This document shows positions 1-6,482 of a stretch of 8,054 nt of DNA, one piece after another. A program made the translations under genes and the position numbers. How positions within the stretch are numbered: position 1 is the first letter of the stretch; every line of letters begins with the position of its first letter. The notes beneath the pieces are model-generated. The model made no database searches. It worked only from the letters and a program-made list of their open reading frames with translations, and was not told the DNA's origin. The stretch is from Bacteroidales bacterium. Its GTDB lineage: Bacteria; Bacteroidota; Bacteroidia; Bacteroidales; UBA7960. The stretch covers positions 1-8,054 of the forward strand of contig SLPR01000039.1 of NCBI GenBank assembly GCA_007131895.1. Reading direction: 5' to 3'.

Positions 1-660
1 CAGCGGGCATTGTCCGGTGTACCAAAGGGGAATTTCGGTATTGTATTTTTCCACCAGGTCCATTCCCCATAGAAAATCTCCTGTTTCTCTGTCCAGGCAC
101 ATCACATGACCACGTGGGCCCAGAGTGAGAATAAAATCTTCGGTAACGGCGGGCACGGTGCGCGACATACCGTGGTTGCGACGAATCTGCACGTCGTACC
201 ATCGGCGCCATTGTTCTTCACCACTTACCAGGTCGAATACCCGCAGCATATCGGCGCGAATGTCTTCATCATAATCCAGCACATACACCAGCCCTTCAAA
301 AATGGCAGCTCCGGCATGCCCTTCGCCCAACTCCACTTCCCACAAAATATCGGGTATCTGATTGTTGAAAGAATTTATAAGCGCGATGTTCTCTTTGTAT
401 ATATTGTCGGAAGATTCGCCCCGGAAGCGCGGCCAGGTGCCTCCCAGAGGAGTTTGAGATGAGGTAAAGCGCTGAAAATGTTCACCAATAACCACATCCT
501 CCTCCACTGTCCCGGCATCAGCATAATCATCTCTACCCGGTTCGGAAGGCTTGAATGTGCGTGTGGGATTATAAAATATCCAGAACAAAAGCGCTACTGC
601 TCCCACAACAATGGTAAGAGCTGGCAGCGCTTTGAAAAAATTTTGGGGAAGTTTGAGCAT
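1..660 (-). CDS. PQQ-like beta-propeller protein, membrane-anchored, partial (C-terminus off the left edge)
   Basis: The open frame starts at an ATG at 660 and runs without a stop to base 1, giving 220 visible residues. Residues about 12-30 form one hydrophobic segment after a short basic stretch (MLKLPQNFFKALPAL). It has no clear cleavage site, so it is probably a signal anchor leaving the protein in the periplasm. After a linker comes a W-P-x-F-R-G-x-x-S-D-N motif (residues 76-86), the entry motif typical of PQQ-binding-like propellers. Two blade-like units follow, with the pattern [V/L]-x-x-L/F-D-x-x-[ST]-G-x-x-x-W (residues about 140-151 and 186-198). Family knowledge: such proteins are 8-bladed propellers of the BamB/quinoprotein-dehydrogenase fold. 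Many do not bind PQQ and their role is unknown. The gene lies 93 bp downstream of a related propeller gene on the same strand, so the two are probably co-transcribed. Substrate and enzymatic activity cannot be told from the visible part. Confidence 0.85.
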   Translation of the reverse strand, partial: MLKLPQNFFKALPALTIVVGAVALLFWIFYNPTRTFKPSEPGRDDYADAGTVEEDVVIGEHFQRFTSSQTPLGGTWPRFRGESSDNIYKENIALINSFNNQIPDILWEVELGEGHAGAAIFEGLVYVLDYDEDIRADMLRVFDLVSGEEQWRRWYDVQIRRNHGMSRTVPAVTEDFILTLGPRGHVMCLDRETGDFLWGMDLVEKYNTEIPLWYTGQCPL

Positions 661-682
661 TTAAGTCTTTTGTTAGCCCCGG

Positions 683-729
683 GTCTGAATACTGCCACAT
701 TGATGAGATGTGGCAAGTCTCCAGACTTG
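683..729. repeat. compound hairpin between the two propeller genes
   Basis: An 8-bp perfect inverted repeat, TGCCACAT (693-700) and ATGTGGCA (708-715), has a 7-nt loop. It is enclosed by GTCTG (683-687) and CAGAC (722-726). A second near-palindrome, CAAGTCT-CC-AGACTTG (714-729), overlaps the outer part, so alternative folds are possible. It lies in the 93-bp gap between two same-strand genes. No T-tract follows on the minus strand, so it is not a canonical intrinsic terminator. It could be a processing or attenuation hairpin, or a copy of a dispersed palindromic repeat. The pairing is seen directly; the role is inferred. Confidence 0.55.
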
Positions 730-753
730 TATTTATAGTTAATGAACTTTGCT

Positions 754-1968
754 TTACTTTCTGATATCAAATGCCATCAGGGCATTGCCTCTGCGTACGT
801 AAAGAATCCCGTCTTTGATAACAAGGTGTGCCCAGTGCTGGTCGGAACCCAGTTCGATGCGGGTCTGGCTTACTACGCTGAACTTACCGTTATCAGGTTT
901 AAGCAATGCCAGCTCTCCCCTTTCGGTGTATGCGTAGAGCATGCCATCGGCGGTTATCACAGTGCCTGCATCAATATCGCGGGCTTCATGTACCACTTCG
1001 CCGGTGTTCCAGTCCACACCAAACCAGCGGCGGTTGCGGTCACCTGAGCCATAGAGATAACCATCGATCAGGACAGCTCCGCCGGTTTTGGGGTCGAGTT
1101 GTGAATTTTCCCACACTTGTGTAATGCTGTTTCCATCCCGACTGAGGCGCAGTTTGTACCCGCCTTTACCGTAACCGGTAAATACGTATAACTCTCCATT
1201 ATGATAAATGGGAGTATTGGGGTGAATGTTATGCCTGTTGCTGAAAGGATGTGACCATAACAGCTGACCCGTAACAGCATCCAGACCAACCACATGATCG
1301 GCCATATGGCCAGCAAAGATCTTTCTGCCTCCATGTTCAAAAAGAAGAGGAGAGCCATATGCTGAAAGCGTTCCTTTGGCAGGACTGGACCAGATTACTG
1401 CACCAGAATGACGGTTAAGTGCAACAATGTTATTCCTTCGTCCGCCTGGTGAAACATAAATTACATCACCATCAACTACCATATTTTCTGTAAACCCCCA
1501 GCGAAGGTTACTTCCGTCGAAATCAGAAAACAGCTTTTTGCTCCAGACTCTTTGTTCGCTGTTGATATCCAGGCAAACCAGTTCGCCATGTCCGGTTACC
1601 ATATACAAAAGATTATCGGCTATAGAGGGTGTGCTGCGTGCACCGGGATAACTGGAAGAAAAGTCTTCTCCATAGAAAAACCGGCTTTCCAGCTTTCCAT
1701 CCATTGAGAGCACATACACGTAACCATTATCGCCATCAAGGGCTGTAACATAGATCTTATCGTTGGCAAAAACGGGAGAAGAAAACCCTTTTCCCAGGAT
1801 TTCAAAAGCCCACACCATGCGGGGGCCATTGGCAGGCCAGGATTTCAGCAGGTTGGATTCGTGATAGTGGCCGTCACGATCAGGCCCGCGCCAGTTGTTG
1901 TAAGACTGTGCACTTGTAATGTTCAAAATAAGTAAGACATTCAGGAAAGCAATCAGGAAGTGCTTCAT
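754..1968 (-). CDS. secreted PQQ-like beta-propeller repeat protein
   Basis: The product has 404 residues. A signal peptide covers residues 1-20, with a hydrophobic core LIAFLNVLLIL and a likely cut after ITSA before QSYNN, so the protein is exported. Next comes N-W-R-G-P-D-R-D-G (25-33), the hallmark N-terminal motif of PQQ-binding-like propellers. Blade motifs follow: GELVCLDINSEQRVW (128-142), NNIVALNRHSGAVIW (179-193), then DHVVGLDAVTGQLLW, RRWFGVDWNTGEVV and GELALLKPDNG. Family knowledge: this is a BamB-like / quinoprotein alcohol dehydrogenase-like 8-bladed fold. Length is normal for single-propeller members (about 380-450). I see no added cytochrome c or catalytic domain, so a dehydrogenase function is not supported; a scaffold, binding or assembly role is equally possible. 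It is followed by a membrane-anchored paralogue starting at 660. A 418-bp AT-rich spacer upstream suggests it has its own promoter. Confidence 0.9.
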   Translation of the reverse strand: MKHFLIAFLNVLLILNITSAQSYNNWRGPDRDGHYHESNLLKSWPANGPRMVWAFEILGKGFSSPVFANDKIYVTALDGDNGYVYVLSMDGKLESRFFYGEDFSSSYPGARSTPSIADNLLYMVTGHGELVCLDINSEQRVWSKKLFSDFDGSNLRWGFTENMVVDGDVIYVSPGGRRNNIVALNRHSGAVIWSSPAKGTLSAYGSPLLFEHGGRKIFAGHMADHVVGLDAVTGQLLWSHPFSNRHNIHPNTPIYHNGELYVFTGYGKGGYKLRLSRDGNSITQVWENSQLDPKTGGAVLIDGYLYGSGDRNRRWFGVDWNTGEVVHEARDIDAGTVITADGMLYAYTERGELALLKPDNGKFSVVSQTRIELGSDQHWAHLVIKDGILYVRRGNALMAFDIRK

Positions 1969-2386
1969 AGTGGAGAGGTTAAGTTTAGGTGCATCCGTAT
2001 ACTATTATTTGTCATACTGACAAAAATAGATATTCTGCAACGTATTCGGAACTAGTTAACAATTTCTAACGGTAATATAAAATGATTCTAAATAAGTGTT
2101 TGATTAACTAATAAACATATAATTTAGCTGCATTGTAATTAATTATACATTTCAAAAAAATACGGTTCCTTAATTATCACTGAAGCGGGGGGTATGTTAA
2201 ATCTTCCGGAAGCCTTTCTCTTCAAAGGTTTAAGAAGCCTGTTGCCGGACCTTGTCCAGGAGCATTAAGCAGGTGGCCCAAAACGATCACTTTGGTGCAT
2301 CTGCATTTTCGGGATTCAGGTTGGAGTATAAATTCCATCCCAACTTAGGGTAGTCATTATTGCATTCATGGAACCCGGGGTTTTAC
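1969..2386. other. 418-bp spacer, AT-rich on the left, no convincing gene
   Basis: Bases 1969-2160 are strongly AT-rich, include the palindrome TAATTAATTA (2136-2145), and probably hold the promoter of the propeller gene. Bases 2165-2386 are more GC-balanced and contain the palindrome CTTCCGGAAG (2203-2212) and an AAGCCTTT/AAAGGTTT hairpin (2210-2217 with 2224-2231, one G-U pair). Two overlapping short frames exist here, 24 codons on plus (2194-2268) and 38 codons on minus (2338-2222). I recognise neither and do not annotate them as genes. No clear terminator for the upstream outer membrane protein gene is visible. Confidence 0.6.
2021..2028 (-). promoter_or_regulatory. possible Bacteroidota -7 element upstream of the secreted propeller gene
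   Basis: The minus strand reads TATTTTTG, which matches the Bacteroidota primary-sigma -7 consensus TAnnTTTG. It sits 53 bp upstream of the ATG at 1968, in an AT-rich region, which would give a leader of roughly 45 nt. I could not find a matching -33 TTG at the usual spacing, so this is a weak prediction. Confidence 0.3.
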
Positions 2387-4234
2387 TTACTGAAACACCA
2401 CCACACCGGGTTTTCCAATCTCGAAATCACGATAGCCGAAATCGGCGGTTTCAAAAGGATTTATCCTGAAAACATTTTCTCCTCTGCCGGGTATGATGGG
2501 GTAAAAGGAAAGGGAAACCTGAAAGGCATTCATCACCAGGTGGTCGTTTTTTATAATTACCCCAAAACCAAACTGCGAGTAGACCCTGCTGCCACGAAAA
2601 CCCTTTTCAGCATCGCCCAGCATGCCCAGTGAAAATGAAGCCCATGGGCCAAAATGAAAGCCAATGAAATTCCAGGGAGCATAGGATTGTGTTTGTGAAG
2701 TGAAGAGGAGCCGGCTGTTGCCCGAAAGTTCAGGGCTGTAAAACCCTCTCAGACCGTATGCATCGTTAAGGGTTACCTGGTTGTAGTCGGTACGCCTGAT
2801 GCCATAAATAAATTCTGGTTTTACAAATTGCCTGAGCTTCCAGTTTCCAATCTCCATTAAATTGGTGAAATAATTCAGTTCGCCTCTGAAAACTCCCTGC
2901 TCCGACCTTGATGAACGCAGGTACGAGCCCAGTTCTATGTTGGAGCTCAGGTATCCCCAGGAATGATAATTACCTGAAGAATACCGTCCCCCCATATATG
3001 CGCGGCTGAAATTTGGCTTTTCCTGGTACCCTCCTGTGATGCTTATGACTTTTCCAATGGGTACATCTTCTGTTAATCCAAACTTGAAAATATACTTATC
3101 CTGCACATACTGCCTTGTGGAAATGCCCACGCTTGCCAGGTATAAATTTTCATTGGTATAAAACTGAAGTGTGTCAACACTTGCGGGTGGCTTTTCAAGA
3201 TAGCGGATGCGGGTAAAACGTGCAGCAGAAATAAAATTGGTGGTACGACTGTACTCCGTATTGCCTTTAAATACCCGGATGGCGTTGCCAGCCCAGAAAT
3301 CCTGTTCATTATACTTAAACTGCATAAAATTGCCCGCCCATACCGAATCTTTGCGCAAATGCTGTGAAATGTTTACGCCTGCTGCCCACTTTGCAAATGG
3401 AGAGAAAAACGGACGATCAACCGCAAAACTTTTGATAAAATTTCCATATTCGTCGGTGCCATACTGAATGGTAGAGTTAATAAAGGTATTGCGGAAATTG
3501 GGGATGTAATATTTGGTTCTGAAGGCATAGTCGCCGGTGGTATGATTCCAGACAATACCGTTGTGAAACTCATGCCCCAGCCCCATAAAATTCTCCTCTC
3601 TCAGTCTGAATGCCATGCGCCTGGAAGAAAGGCTTCCCCCCGGAATGATGCTCCACTTATCCAGTTCGCGAATGAAAACATCTACCGAGTCGGAGTTTTC
3701 AGATGTTGCCGAGACGAAAAATGACACATCGGTTATATATTTGCTGCTTCTTACCAATCGCTCTGATTCTTTTACCAGCAAAGAATCAAAAGTATGATTT
3801 TCGCGAAAAAGCAAAAGATTACGAATGGTGCTGTTTTGGGTTTTTACATGAAGCGTGTTGCCTGTCCTGGAGAGAAAGTTTAACGATGTGGTGATGGTGT
3901 CGCCTATGGAATTCCCAAAAGGATCGAGAGTTACGATGTTAATGTCTCTGATTGTTTTTCCCTCAAAAGAACTGTAAGGTTCTTGTATGCGTTTGGGTTT
4001 CACCTCCCGGGGTGGCAAATCGGGCACTACCGGTTTAAAAAACAGCCGGATCATAAACCGGGTAAACTTGTTGCGCTCGGAGTAGGTTTCTATATTCTGG
4101 TAAATCCGGGGTGGCTCTTTCCGGGCAGTTGTATCTTTTGGGGTAGTATTTTCCTGAGCAAATGCAAAATCATTTGTTGTGAGTAAAAATACTATAATCA
4201 GGAAAAGATTTTTGAACCACATTTTTGCTTTCAT
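2387..4234 (-). CDS. POTRA-domain / beta-barrel outer membrane protein (BamA/TamA-like)
   Basis: The product has 615 residues. A signal peptide covers residues 1-26 (hydrophobic LFLIIVFLL, cut after AFA before QEN). A proline- and charge-rich linker (27-90) is followed by a POTRA-like region at about 91-190. Its features are GKTIRDINIVTLDPFG, then a helix-strand unit with LLFRENHTFDSLLVKESERLVRS and KYITDVSFFV, ending VDVFIRELDKWSI. Residues from about 195 to 615 alternate hydrophobic and polar/aromatic positions as expected for an outer membrane barrel, with a G-x-G-x-x-F turn near 218 (NFMGLGHEF). The C-terminus is VVVFQ, so the aromatic residue is penultimate rather than last. Family knowledge: POTRA plus 16-strand barrel proteins (BamA, TamA, ShlB types) insert or translocate proteins or lipids. 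This one has only about one or two POTRA units and is shorter than BamA. It lies on the same strand as the mla operon but 470 bp away, so probably has its own promoter. An ATG four codons in (4222) is an alternative start that still gives a signal peptide. Confidence 0.85.
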   Translation of the reverse strand: MKAKMWFKNLFLIIVFLLTTNDFAFAQENTTPKDTTARKEPPRIYQNIETYSERNKFTRFMIRLFFKPVVPDLPPREVKPKRIQEPYSSFEGKTIRDINIVTLDPFGNSIGDTITTSLNFLSRTGNTLHVKTQNSTIRNLLLFRENHTFDSLLVKESERLVRSSKYITDVSFFVSATSENSDSVDVFIRELDKWSIIPGGSLSSRRMAFRLREENFMGLGHEFHNGIVWNHTTGDYAFRTKYYIPNFRNTFINSTIQYGTDEYGNFIKSFAVDRPFFSPFAKWAAGVNISQHLRKDSVWAGNFMQFKYNEQDFWAGNAIRVFKGNTEYSRTTNFISAARFTRIRYLEKPPASVDTLQFYTNENLYLASVGISTRQYVQDKYIFKFGLTEDVPIGKVISITGGYQEKPNFSRAYMGGRYSSGNYHSWGYLSSNIELGSYLRSSRSEQGVFRGELNYFTNLMEIGNWKLRQFVKPEFIYGIRRTDYNQVTLNDAYGLRGFYSPELSGNSRLLFTSQTQSYAPWNFIGFHFGPWASFSLGMLGDAEKGFRGSRVYSQFGFGVIIKNDHLVMNAFQVSLSFYPIIPGRGENVFRINPFETADFGYRDFEIGKPGVVVFQ

Positions 4235-4367
4235 GATTATCCGCAGTTTTGCCAGTTAATCCCAAATTCAATACTTCGAACAACAAAACTGCTATTGCGC
4301 TGACATAAAGATCAGTTCTTTAATGGAATTGAAACCGCAGCGCATTTCGCTGTTAAACAAATTATTT

Positions 4368-4455
4368 CTACAAAAGTTAACGGGCCTACAGCCCAGGTAG
4401 TGCTTCTTGTTCAATTAACTAAAGGTTAGGGCCAGCGGCCCGGAAACCTTTGTAG
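4368..4455. repeat. 88-bp inverted-repeat unit, MITE-like or REP-like
   Basis: CTACAAAAGTTAACGGGCC (4368-4386) pairs with GGCCCGGAAACCTTTGTAG (4437-4455); 16 of 19 positions are complementary. Nested inside are GGGC-CTACA-GCCC (4382-4394), AGTTAA/TTAACT (4375-4380, 4415-4420) and a strong hairpin AAAGGTT-A-GGGCC-AGC-GGCCC-GGA-AACCTTT (4421-4451). No coding capacity. It fits a short palindromic mobile or dispersed repeat, but only this copy and an ACCTTTGTAG fragment at 4661-4670 are visible in the window. Confidence 0.55.
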
Positions 4456-4568
4456 TCAGGAATATTTAAATTGTTTTATGCGCTGCGCTCACCCTATCCC
4501 GGTATGATACTGAAGGTTATGCAGTGCAAGGCAGCTCTTCGGTTCTGGACGATTCAAAATATTTTTCT

Positions 4569-4589
4569 CGCAGATCCGCTAAGACGCAG
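4569..4589. repeat. paired CGCAG motifs resembling dispersed CTGCG repeats
   Basis: CGCAG occurs at 4569-4573 and 4585-4589 in the context TCTCGCAGATCCGCTAAG, 16 bp apart start to start. From general recollection, CTGCG-type intergenic repeats of this style (CTGCGnnn...TCTGCGAG) recur in many Bacteroidota genomes. Membership here is inferred from similarity in style, not from a search. Confidence 0.3.
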
Positions 4590-4594
4590 TTGTA

Positions 4595-4615
4595 AAAAAT
4601 CGCTGTGCGATTTTT
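4595..4615 (-). terminator. probable intrinsic terminator of the mlaEFD operon
   Basis: A 9-bp perfect stem, AAAAATCGC (4595-4603) and GCGATTTTT (4607-4615), has a 3-nt loop. On the minus strand it ends in six T and lies about 90 bp past the mlaD stop codon. The A/T symmetry would let it act in both directions. The stem has only three G-C pairs, so it may be a weak terminator. Confidence 0.5.
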
Positions 4616-4704
4616 GGCAGGGTCTTACCAATCGGCTTCCTGTTATAATAATTGGATACCACCTTTGTAGTGTATTAAAAACAGTTATAGCAAGCCAGAA
4701 GTTG

Positions 4705-5655
4705 TTACTCCGGTTCAGGGGATTCTGATATTGGTTTTGGGGCTTCTTTCTCCTTTCGTTTGTTCTCTTCTTCAAGTTTTCTGAAATACCTTCTGAACAA
4801 GAAACTACTGGTTAAAGCATCCATGAACTCATCCATCCCCTTTGAGGTTTCAGCCACATTTATCATTGTTTGACTCAGATTGTGAGCAACCACCGTATCC
4901 TGAATCAGCATACCCAGGGTTCCCTCACCACTGTTTATCTTCACCATGATCTCGCCCAGTGCATTGGTGGCAATTTCAGTTGTTGCCACGGTAAGTTGCA
5001 GTTTCTCCATAAATTCAAACACATTTTCTTTGGTAACTTCAATGGTCTCATCTAACCCTTCGGAGCTTTTCATAAAGTTGGCGATGGTCTGGTTTACATT
5101 TTCGGCAATGGTAGAGTCTACAATCAACCGCCCCAGCATACCTTTTCCGCTGTTGATGTTTTCCATAATTTCAGCAAGTTCCCTGGTAATAACTTCAGCA
5201 CTGCTGGCTGTTACCTGCAAACTTGCAATAATGGCATCGGTTTCAACAGGCTCAATAGAACCGATGTGTTGACCGTCGGCTACTGTTGCTGCGCGATTGC
5301 TACCCTGGGCAATAATAACAATACGGTCGCCAATAATACCTGAGGAGCCTATTGTAGCTTCGCTATCTGCTTTAATGAACTCCTGTACATTTCTTCTTAT
5401 GAGCATGTCGACCTGAACTGTTGAATCATTAATAATCCTGATGTTGTCAACAATACCCACATTGATGCCCGAAAAGCGCACATTATTGCCTACCTGCAAA
5501 CCGCTCACATTAAAAAAATTGGCAGTTACTTTAAAAACAGGATTAAACAGATTCTGCTGCTTTCCAATATAGAAGATCGCAATGACAAAGATTGCAAGGC
5601 CTACGGCAATAAAGAGTCCTAAGCGTGCTTTAAAAGCGGGTGTGTAATTTTCCAT
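4705..5655 (-). CDS. mlaD: MlaD-type MCE-domain lipid-transport subunit
   Basis: The product has 316 residues. One N-terminal transmembrane helix (about 12-31, GLFIAVGLAIFVIAIFYIG) is followed by an MCE domain at about 39-118. MCE signatures are visible: FKVTANFFNVSGLQVGNNVRFSGINVGIV, then V-x-V-x-M-L-I, A-x-I-G-S-S-G-I-I-G-D-R-I-V. The rest (about 140-290) is predicted helical, with two tandem units of about 73 residues centred on EIMENINSGKGMLGRLI (162-178) and EIMVKINSGEGTLGMLI (235-251). The tail is highly charged (KLEEENKRKEKEAPKP). Family knowledge: MlaD forms a hexameric ring on the periplasmic side of MlaE and passes phospholipids. E. coli MlaD is 183 residues; long C-terminal helices with INSGxGTLGxL repeats are known in MCE proteins of other phyla. 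The gene starts 34 bp after mlaF, so it belongs to the same operon. It probably binds MlaE/F and projects into the periplasm. Confidence 0.92.
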   Translation of the reverse strand: MENYTPAFKARLGLFIAVGLAIFVIAIFYIGKQQNLFNPVFKVTANFFNVSGLQVGNNVRFSGINVGIVDNIRIINDSTVQVDMLIRRNVQEFIKADSEATIGSSGIIGDRIVIIAQGSNRAATVADGQHIGSIEPVETDAIIASLQVTASSAEVITRELAEIMENINSGKGMLGRLIVDSTIAENVNQTIANFMKSSEGLDETIEVTKENVFEFMEKLQLTVATTEIATNALGEIMVKINSGEGTLGMLIQDTVVAHNLSQTMINVAETSKGMDEFMDALTSSFLFRRYFRKLEEENKRKEKEAPKPISESPEPE

Positions 5656-5689
5656 TTTGTTGGTTATTAGTGTTTTGGCTAATTCTTGT

Positions 5690-6481
5690 TTATTTAAAAA
5701 AGGACTTAATCAATTCATCCTTTGAATTATTAAAATCATCGATATCTCCTTCCAGGTATACTTCACCATCTTTTAACATGATAACACGATCGGCAGTAGC
5801 ACGGGCGCACTCAATATCGTGAGTAATGATGATGGATGATGTTTTGTATTTTTTCTGCACCTCATTGATCAGGTGGCTTATTTCATCAGATGTAACCGGG
5901 TCGAGCCCGGTAGTAGGCTCGTCGTATAACATGATCATGGGATCAAGCACCACGGTGCGTGCCAGACTTGCCCGCTTGCGCATACCGCCTGATAATTCGG
6001 ACGGCATTTTGTTGAAAGTGTTGGATAGCCCCACGTTTTCCAATGCCTCAGCTATCTTTTCGTCCATTTCTTTTTTGGAGAGGTTCTTTTTTAGTCTCTT
6101 TAATGGGAATTCCAGATTTTGCTTGATGGTCATGGAATCATACAATGCACCGCTTTGAAAAAGAAATCCGATTTTTTGTCTCAGCAGGGCTAATTCTTTA
6201 GTGCTTAATTCACTCACATCTTCATCAAACACCTTGATTGTGCCCTGATCAGGCAATAATAAGCGGACGATACATTTAATAAGGACCGATTTCCCGGATC
6301 CCGATTTTCCAAGTACCACAAGGTTTTCATTATCGAAAAGCGATAAGGAGAGGTCTTTCAAAACCGCCAGGTTGTCAAAGCTTTTCCTGAGGTTATTGAT
6401 TTCAATAACCTGCTTGCGGGCTGTTGCCTCTTTTATTGTTGTATTGGCTTCTGGTGTAACCATAATTGTTCCGTTTCCCAT
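5690..6481 (-). CDS. mlaF: MlaF-type ABC transporter ATP-binding protein
   Basis: Cytoplasmic ATPase that powers the Mla lipid transporter. From the chosen start the product has 263 residues, close to E. coli MlaF (269). All nucleotide-binding motifs are intact: Walker A GKSGSGKS (58-65), Q-loop LFQSGALYDSMT (Q at 109), signature LSGGMRKRASLAR (163-175), Walker B IMLYDEPTTGLDP (183-195) and H-loop IIITHD (H at 221). The LFQSGALYDSMT and GGMRKRASLARTV stretches are characteristic of the MlaF/Mkl subfamily. The frame is open back to an ATG at 6511, which would overlap mlaE by 29 bp. The ATG at 6481 comes one base after the mlaE stop (TAA-T-ATG), the tightest arrangement without overlap, and is preferred. 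A third ATG at 6463 is also possible. None has a strong Shine-Dalgarno sequence. Confidence 0.94.
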   Translation of the reverse strand: MGNGTIMVTPEANTTIKEATARKQVIEINNLRKSFDNLAVLKDLSLSLFDNENLVVLGKSGSGKSVLIKCIVRLLLPDQGTIKVFDEDVSELSTKELALLRQKIGFLFQSGALYDSMTIKQNLEFPLKRLKKNLSKKEMDEKIAEALENVGLSNTFNKMPSELSGGMRKRASLARTVVLDPMIMLYDEPTTGLDPVTSDEISHLINEVQKKYKTSSIIITHDIECARATADRVIMLKDGEVYLEGDIDDFNNSKDELIKSFFK

Positions 6482-6482
6482 A

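Larger units (their letters stand above)
4235..4704. other. 470-bp repeat-rich intergenic region, no convincing gene
   Basis: This gap separates mlaD from the POTRA-barrel gene. It holds CAGCG-CATTT-CGCTG (4338-4352), the 88-bp inverted-repeat unit at 4368-4455, paired CGCAG motifs (4569-4589), a terminator-like hairpin (4595-4615), and a second copy of ACCTTTGTAG (4661-4670, also at 4446-4455). Open frames of 73-85 codons cross it on both strands. They run straight through the palindromes, lack ribosome-binding or start context, and look like no family, so I treat them as chance. The promoter of the downstream outer membrane protein should lie near 4235-4340, but I see no clean consensus. 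Confidence 0.6.

Noticed and set aside
106..462. 118-codon plus-strand open frame near the left edge
   Set aside because: It is antisense to the partial propeller gene, which has a membrane anchor and propeller motifs in the minus frame.
2360..2632. 90-codon plus-strand frame
   Set aside because: Mostly antisense to the 3' end of the outer membrane protein gene, where the minus frame has clear barrel-strand periodicity.
4368..4670. CRISPR array or riboswitch in the repeat-rich gap
   Set aside because: There are no regularly spaced direct repeats and no recognisable riboswitch core. The structure is made of inverted repeats only.
4471..4775. 85-codon plus-strand and 73-codon minus-strand frames in the mlaD-downstream gap
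   Set aside because: Both run through the terminator hairpin and the CGCAG motifs, overlap the end of mlaD, lack start context, and have erratic composition. Best explained as chance frames in repeat-like DNA.
5826..6158. 110-codon plus-strand open frame
   Set aside because: Antisense to the mlaF Walker B, signature and Q-loop regions, and its product resembles nothing.
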